Made by a program: the position numbers and the translations under genes
Source: a virus
Direction: 5' to 3' (one strand)
Length of the DNA stretch: 46,849 nt
IMG/VR virus record: IMGVR_UViG_3300035703_000149
Span: 1-46,849 of that record
Part shown: piece by piece, positions 44,379-46,849 of the stretch
How positions within the stretch are numbered: the first letter of the stretch is position 1
Layout of the letters: every line of letters starts with the position of its first letter
The notes under the pieces: generated by a model
Told to the model about the DNA's origin: nothing
What the model saw: the letters and a program-made list of their open reading frames with translations, nothing else
The model's database searches: none

Positions 44379-45054
44379 TTTTTAGCTCCTGATTTGTTAA
44401 ATCAGAACTTTTTACGGGGTTGCTATCCCGAATTTCTTTGATTTCATACATAAAATCGTCTGAAGTCTCTATTTTACGACGATTTTCGACAGAATATTCG
44501 GTTAAATCTATTTCGTATCCTGGATTTTTGGTAATTCTATTGCGAATCCATGCATCATCATACCATAATATCTTATTATTAGGGTATGCATAGAAATTTC
44601 CATTATCCATTTTGAAAAAATGAGCACATTTATGCTCTGGAGTCTCACTAAAATTGGTATTCAATGTGGATTTAGACTCCCATGACCAATCGAGAGTGAA
44701 CATATAGGTTCCTTCGTTTTTCTTTCCCTTATAGTTGATCAATTCAGCACGTAATCCTGCTAATCTTGAACGAACCTGAACATCAATATAAGGAGAAAAG
44801 CAATCCCACCACATACATTCTTCTAATTTAGGAACTGGTGCATCAGGTTTCCAACAAAATGCATGAATAGGTCTACGAGTCCAGTTCACCCCATTCTCTA
44901 GAAACGCCTCAAAGAGGGGTACATGCTTCTCTAAGGATGCTACAGAGTGTACATCGCATAAAGTTACCTCACCATGGCCTTTTTTGTGATTATAAAGAAA
45001 TTCATTACGAATGTAACAAGTGAATGTAGGAAGATTGTGATTTAAATATGCCAT
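44359..45054 (-). CDS. Conserved protein of unknown function, cyanophage type
   Basis: 231-aa protein starting MAYLNHNLPTFTCYIRNEFL, then NHKKGHGEVTLCDVHSVASL, GVNWTRRPIHAFCWK, WWDCFSPYIDVQVRSRLAGL, TLDWSW and PEHKCAHFFKMDNGNFYAYP. I recall close relatives in most T4-like cyanophages, always as hypothetical. It is rich in Trp, Cys and His and looks like a compact globular enzyme or binding protein, but no catalytic motif is evident. The in-frame Met at 45153 lies on the far side of an intrinsic terminator and inside the upstream gene, so the start at 45054 is preferred. Its leader is then only about 12 bases past the terminator T-run, with no clear ribosome site. Confidence 0.85.
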   Translation of the reverse strand: MAYLNHNLPTFTCYIRNEFLYNHKKGHGEVTLCDVHSVASLEKHVPLFEAFLENGVNWTRRPIHAFCWKPDAPVPKLEECMWWDCFSPYIDVQVRSRLAGLRAELINYKGKKNEGTYMFTLDWSWESKSTLNTNFSETPEHKCAHFFKMDNGNFYAYPNNKILWYDDAWIRNRITKNPGYEIDLTEYSVENRRKIETSDDFMYEIKEIRDSNPVKSSDLTNQELKNDQTSR

Positions 45055-45065
45055 ATAAAGATAAT

Positions 45066-45093
45066 AAAAAAAGCAGGAGATTAATCCTGCTTT
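45066..45093 (-). terminator. Intrinsic terminator after the 46-aa gene
   Basis: On the minus strand, stem AAAGCAGGA / TCCTGCTTT (9 bp, perfect) with loop TTAATC runs into a continuous T-run. It begins eight bases after the 46-aa gene stop. This is a strong rho-independent terminator. It probably ends the transcript that starts at the sigma70-type promoter at 46183-46211. Confidence 0.9.
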
Positions 45094-45100
45094 ATCTATA

Positions 45101-45241
45101 TTATTTACCTTGACCTCGATATTTCTTTTTGCGCCCATTGCGAGAGGTTGCACTCAGTAGTGTACGAGGAGAGCGTCCTTGACGTGTTTTCTTTGGTGCT
45201 CCTGGTTGAAACAGTACTTTATTACTTCCACCTTTAGCCAT
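45101..45241 (-). CDS. Small highly basic conserved protein
   Basis: 46-aa protein starting MAKGGSNKVLFQPGAPKKTR, then SATSRNGRKKKYRGQGK. More than a quarter of residues are Lys or Arg and the C-terminus resembles basic ribosomal-protein tails, so RNA or DNA binding is plausible. I recall it as widely conserved among T4-like cyanophages, function unknown. Its start overlaps the end of the 52-aa gene by eight bases, with a GGAGG ribosome site within that gene. A terminator follows directly. Confidence 0.82.
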   Translation of the reverse strand: MAKGGSNKVLFQPGAPKKTRQGRSPRTLLSATSRNGRKKKYRGQGK

Positions 45242-45392
45242 TTGTAATTTCCTCCAGTTCAATTAAAGTTGGATCAATATCTTCTCCCGAGTAAAAACGT
45301 TCTGAGAAGTCTTGAAGAATCTCACTACAGTCTTCTGCAGTGAGATTTGTATAAATTTTACGCCCTTGATAAAGTACGTTAAATTTTTTCAT
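45234..45392 (-). CDS. Small hypothetical protein
   Basis: 52-aa acidic protein starting MKKFNVLYQGRKIYTNLTAE, then DCSEILQDFSERFYSGEDID. It has the form of a small beta-alpha domain and no recognised motif. Its ATG overlaps the glycosyltransferase stop by one base (TAATG) and its end overlaps the 46-aa gene. The trio 255aa-52aa-46aa is thus a tightly coupled operon between the sigma70-type promoter and the terminator. Confidence 0.8.
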   Translation of the reverse strand: MKKFNVLYQGRKIYTNLTAEDCSEILQDFSERFYSGEDIDPTLIELEEITNG

Positions 45393-46159
45393 TAGATAAT
45401 ACGAGTTTTCTCATGACCGACACGAATACGAGGATCGCACCAGATCTTAAATCCCTTTTCAATGGCATCAAGACAGAATGAAACGTCTTCACCACACATA
45501 TCTTGTACTGCTCCAGATTCAAAGACTTGCATCTTAGGTGCAAACCAAGGATATTCGAGATTTTCAAAAACACCTTTTTTAATGAGAACCCAACCAAAAC
45601 CTGTGTAGTCTACAGTGAAAGGCTTACGACGCTTGCTGATCGATTCCACAGTTTCGTGATTCATGACTCCACCATTCTTGCGGAAATCATCTTCTTCCAA
45701 CCAATGGGCTACTGAGGTTGTGTGCCCATCTTCAGTTGCATACCAACCTGCGACAATTTCACGCTCTTCATCTTCTGCAGGAAAAGCAAGATCACAAAGT
45801 TGCCAGAACTTATTTGTGTCAAAGACAATATCCGAGTCAATCCAAAGTTGATAATCGTATTGTAGTTTGCCATCCCAGGGAATTTGTTTAGGTCCACGAA
45901 GTACATTTGCACCTAAACACTTACAACGTGCAAAGTTAACCATTGATGAGTAATCCTGAGAAATTTGAATACTCATTCCATTTTGTACAAGATCAAAACA
46001 AAGTTGTACAAATGCCTTCAGAAAAATAAAAGAACATCCTCTTCCAGGAAGACAAAAAACAATTGCCTTACCCTTCATTCGTTCTTTAATTGCATCATAA
46101 TCCCATTCTTGTTCTTTGGGTTTTGGTGATGCAGCTTTAACAGTAAATCCTTTTGCCAT
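45392..46159 (-). CDS. GT-A-type glycosyltransferase
   Basis: 255-aa protein of the glycosyltransferase family 2-like / GT-A class. Visible features: IVFCLPGRGCSFIF near residues 33-46, the Asp-x-Asp-type metal motif WIDSDIVF (106-113, with Asp108 and Asp110), VAGWYAT near 136, FTVDYTGFGWVLIKKGVFE near 182, GEDVSFCLDA near 223, and VGHEKTR at the end, where a His usually completes the metal site. It probably transfers a sugar from a nucleotide donor onto a phage or host acceptor. The acceptor cannot be told. No signal or membrane segment. A near-consensus sigma70-type promoter lies 24-52 bases upstream, so expression may be earlier than that of the structural genes. Confidence 0.85.
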   Translation of the reverse strand: MAKGFTVKAASPKPKEQEWDYDAIKERMKGKAIVFCLPGRGCSFIFLKAFVQLCFDLVQNGMSIQISQDYSSMVNFARCKCLGANVLRGPKQIPWDGKLQYDYQLWIDSDIVFDTNKFWQLCDLAFPAEDEEREIVAGWYATEDGHTTSVAHWLEEDDFRKNGGVMNHETVESISKRRKPFTVDYTGFGWVLIKKGVFENLEYPWFAPKMQVFESGAVQDMCGEDVSFCLDAIEKGFKIWCDPRIRVGHEKTRII

Positions 46160-46182
46160 AAGAAAAATAAACCTTCAGATCA

Positions 46183-46211
46183 ATTTTATCGTCCTATTTA
46201 GTATTTGTCAA
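46183..46211 (-). promoter_or_regulatory. Sigma70-type promoter upstream of the glycosyltransferase
   Basis: On the minus strand a perfect -35 (TTGACA, 46206-46211) is followed by a 17-base spacer and a -10 TAAAAT (46183-46188). The -35 overlaps the stop codon of the 66-aa gene. The leader to the glycosyltransferase ATG is about 23 bases and contains GAAGG. This host-type promoter contrasts with the NATAAATA late octamers elsewhere. Confidence 0.78.
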
Positions 46212-46408
46212 TAAGAAGATTCTCCAACTGCCTTCTTGTTTACTATAAGTTCTTCGAAGGTTAGATCATCCCCAGCATATCTAGTATCAAGTATATCAAT
46301 CAACCTTTTTAAAGTACTCCAAGTTATTCTAAATTCTTCTTCTTTTAATGAATGAAATAAACACTTATCCTTTGCATATATGTGATATATTTTTTCAGTT
46401 GTAGTCAT
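46208..46408 (-). CDS. Small hypothetical protein, cyanophage type
   Basis: 66-aa protein starting MTTTEKIYHIYAKDKCLFHS, then EEEFRITWSTLKRLIDILDT and a C-terminal YAGDDLTFEELIVNK. I recall similar short proteins in cyanomyoviruses as hypothetical. No known domain. The ribosome site GGAG (within TCCGGAGAT) is eight bases before the ATG. That same leader is repeated further upstream without a gene (see repeat at 46644). Confidence 0.8.
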   Translation of the reverse strand: MTTTEKIYHIYAKDKCLFHSLKEEEFRITWSTLKRLIDILDTRYAGDDLTFEELIVNKKAVGESSY

Positions 46409-46425
46409 AAAAATATCTCCGGAAA
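46409..46425 (-). repeat. Direct repeat copy 1 (RBS leader of the 66-aa gene)
   Basis: 17-base sequence (minus strand TTTCCGGAGATATTTTT) directly before the ATG of the 66-aa gene. It holds the Shine-Dalgarno GGAG and is identical to a second copy at 46644-46660. Both are flanked by A/T runs. Confidence 0.85.
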
Positions 46426-46440
46426 TTTTTTAATGTTTTT

Positions 46441-46569
46441 TCATTTAGTAATCGCATTATATATCACAATTCCACAAAATCCAAGTGCAACAAAAAAAGG
46501 ACGTGGATAACGAATCATCCATCCTGCTAAAACAACCTTCCAGAAATTCCAATAGGGGCGTCTTTTCAT
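46441..46569 (-). CDS. Small predicted membrane protein
   Basis: 42-aa protein starting MKRRPYWNFWKVVLAGWMIR. A single hydrophobic stretch (PFFVALGFCGIVIYNAI, residues 24-40) follows a basic, Trp-rich amphipathic segment, suggesting one membrane helix with the basic end in the cytoplasm. It is too short for any catalytic role. An AGGAGG lies upstream, but 17 bases from the ATG, which is longer than usual. I recall similar peptides in cyanophages. Function unknown; membrane-active or host-modifying roles are possible. Confidence 0.72.
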   Translation of the reverse strand: MKRRPYWNFWKVVLAGWMIRYPRPFFVALGFCGIVIYNAITK

Positions 46570-46608
46570 CGATTTGCTCTGTTTGCCCTCCTATCGCACC
46601 ATCTTAAA

Positions 46609-46631
46609 TTTGATGGGTGATATACATCAAA
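46609..46631 (-). repeat. Inverted repeat in the leader of the 42-aa gene
   Basis: Perfect 7-bp arms (TTTGATG / CATCAAA) with a 9-base spacer lie about 40 bases upstream of the 42-aa gene. No T-run follows, so it is unlikely to be a terminator. It may be an operator or mRNA structure. Confidence 0.45.
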
Positions 46632-46643
46632 CCTTGTGGAGTA

Positions 46644-46660
46644 AAAAATATCTCCGGAAA
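46644..46660 (-). repeat. Direct repeat copy 2 (orphan RBS leader)
   Basis: Identical 17-base copy of 46409-46425, also within A/T runs. Here the bases following GGAG on the minus strand run into ATTTTTTACTCC and no ATG follows at a usable distance. It may be the remnant of a lost gene or a shared regulatory element. Confidence 0.8.
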
Positions 46661-46736
46661 ATTTTTTTGAGAGTGACATTTATCTCGAAAAAGACATACA
46701 GTGTAGGTTAGGGTAGTTGGGGATTTTTATATACGC

Positions 46737-46753
46737 AACGCCCCCAGGGCGTT
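46737..46753 (-). repeat. GC-rich hairpin
   Basis: Perfect 7-bp stem AACGCCC / GGGCGTT with a 3-base loop, markedly GC-rich in an AT-rich region. Neither strand has a T-run right after it, so intrinsic termination is doubtful. It overlaps the stop codon of the possible mini-ORF at 46752-46802. Confidence 0.5.
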
Positions 46754-46802
46754 ATAAGAAACCGCCGCAAATAACTGCCAAACCACTATCATCACTGATC
46801 AT
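46752..46802 (-). other. Possible 16-codon mini-ORF
   Basis: On the minus strand ATG starts the peptide MISDDSGLAVICGGFL, stopping at TAA inside the GC-rich hairpin. A GGAGG lies 11 bases before the ATG. The open frame extends upstream to a TAA near the window end and could use a TTG for 24 residues. Composition looks protein-like, but it is too short to call. It may be chance. Confidence 0.25.
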
Positions 46803-46809
46803 AACATAA

Positions 46810-46837
46810 GTGCCCTCCAGAGTCAACCAGAGGGCAC
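46810..46837 (-). repeat. Hairpin containing a Shine-Dalgarno sequence
   Basis: Perfect 8-bp arms (GTGCCCTC / GAGGGCAC) with a 12-base loop. On the minus strand the second arm contains GGAGGG, which would be masked if the stem forms. It could be the 3' hairpin of a gene outside the window or a translational control element for the mini-ORF. Confidence 0.45.
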
Positions 46838-46849
46838 ACAGTTAGTATC

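Noticed and set aside
46737-46753. Intrinsic terminator
   Set aside because: The stem is strong, but no T-run follows on either strand (GCGTATATAAAAA on minus, ATAAGAAACC on plus).
1-46849. tRNA genes, integrase, attachment site or insertion sequence
   Set aside because: No cloverleaf-like segment, transposase or recombinase motif, or terminal inverted repeat was seen. The intergenic space is too small for most of them.

Overview
This window reads as part of the genome of a T4-like marine myovirus, most probably a cyanophage infecting Synechococcus or Prochlorococcus. The DNA is AT-rich, and every supported gene lies on the minus strand. Read on that strand, from high to low coordinates, the genes follow the T4 late order: 25, 6, a giant gene in the gene 7 position, 8, a giant DUF4815-type gene, 13, 14, 15, 16, 17, 18, 19, 20, 67, 21, 22, 23. 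The cyanophage assignment rests on the family resemblance of the accessory genes and giant tail proteins as I remember them. A related T4-like phage of another marine bacterium cannot be excluded.

Right end (about 44.1-46.8 kb): small cyanophage-type genes (a 42-aa membrane peptide, 66-, 52-, 46- and 85-aa proteins), a GT-A-type glycosyltransferase and a 233-aa conserved protein. A near-consensus sigma70-type promoter precedes the glycosyltransferase and a clear intrinsic terminator follows the 46-aa gene. The final 280 bases hold no confident gene, but contain an orphan copy of a ribosome-binding-site leader, three inverted repeats and a possible mini-ORF.

Tail block (19.4-44.1 kb): gp25, gp6, a 4079-aa protein with a YHYH-like motif, gp8, and a 2715-aa protein with tandem repeats and a polyproline stretch. 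Two small genes follow. The two giants occupy over 20 kb.

Neck, packaging and tail-tube block (7.8-19.4 kb): gp13, gp14 (enlarged by a long beta-repeat insertion), gp15 (with an extra C-terminal module), gp16, a 51-aa Cys protein, a 582-aa modular Cys-rich protein, gp17, a zinc-ribbon protein, gp18 and gp19.

Head block (0-7.8 kb): gp20 portal, a 50-aa gp67 core protein, a 106-aa protein with a T4-type capsid-targeting peptide, two beta-rich virion candidates, gp21 protease, gp22 scaffold, gp23 capsid, and a strong terminator.

Transcription: nine copies of a T4-type late promoter octamer (NATAAATA) lie 15-45 bases upstream of start codons and divide the block into operons. Six of them overlap the stop codon of the preceding gene. 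The most novel material is the predicted internal head protein, the 582-aa modular protein that shares a domain with it, and the repeat modules scattered through gp8, gp14, gp15 and the two giant proteins.
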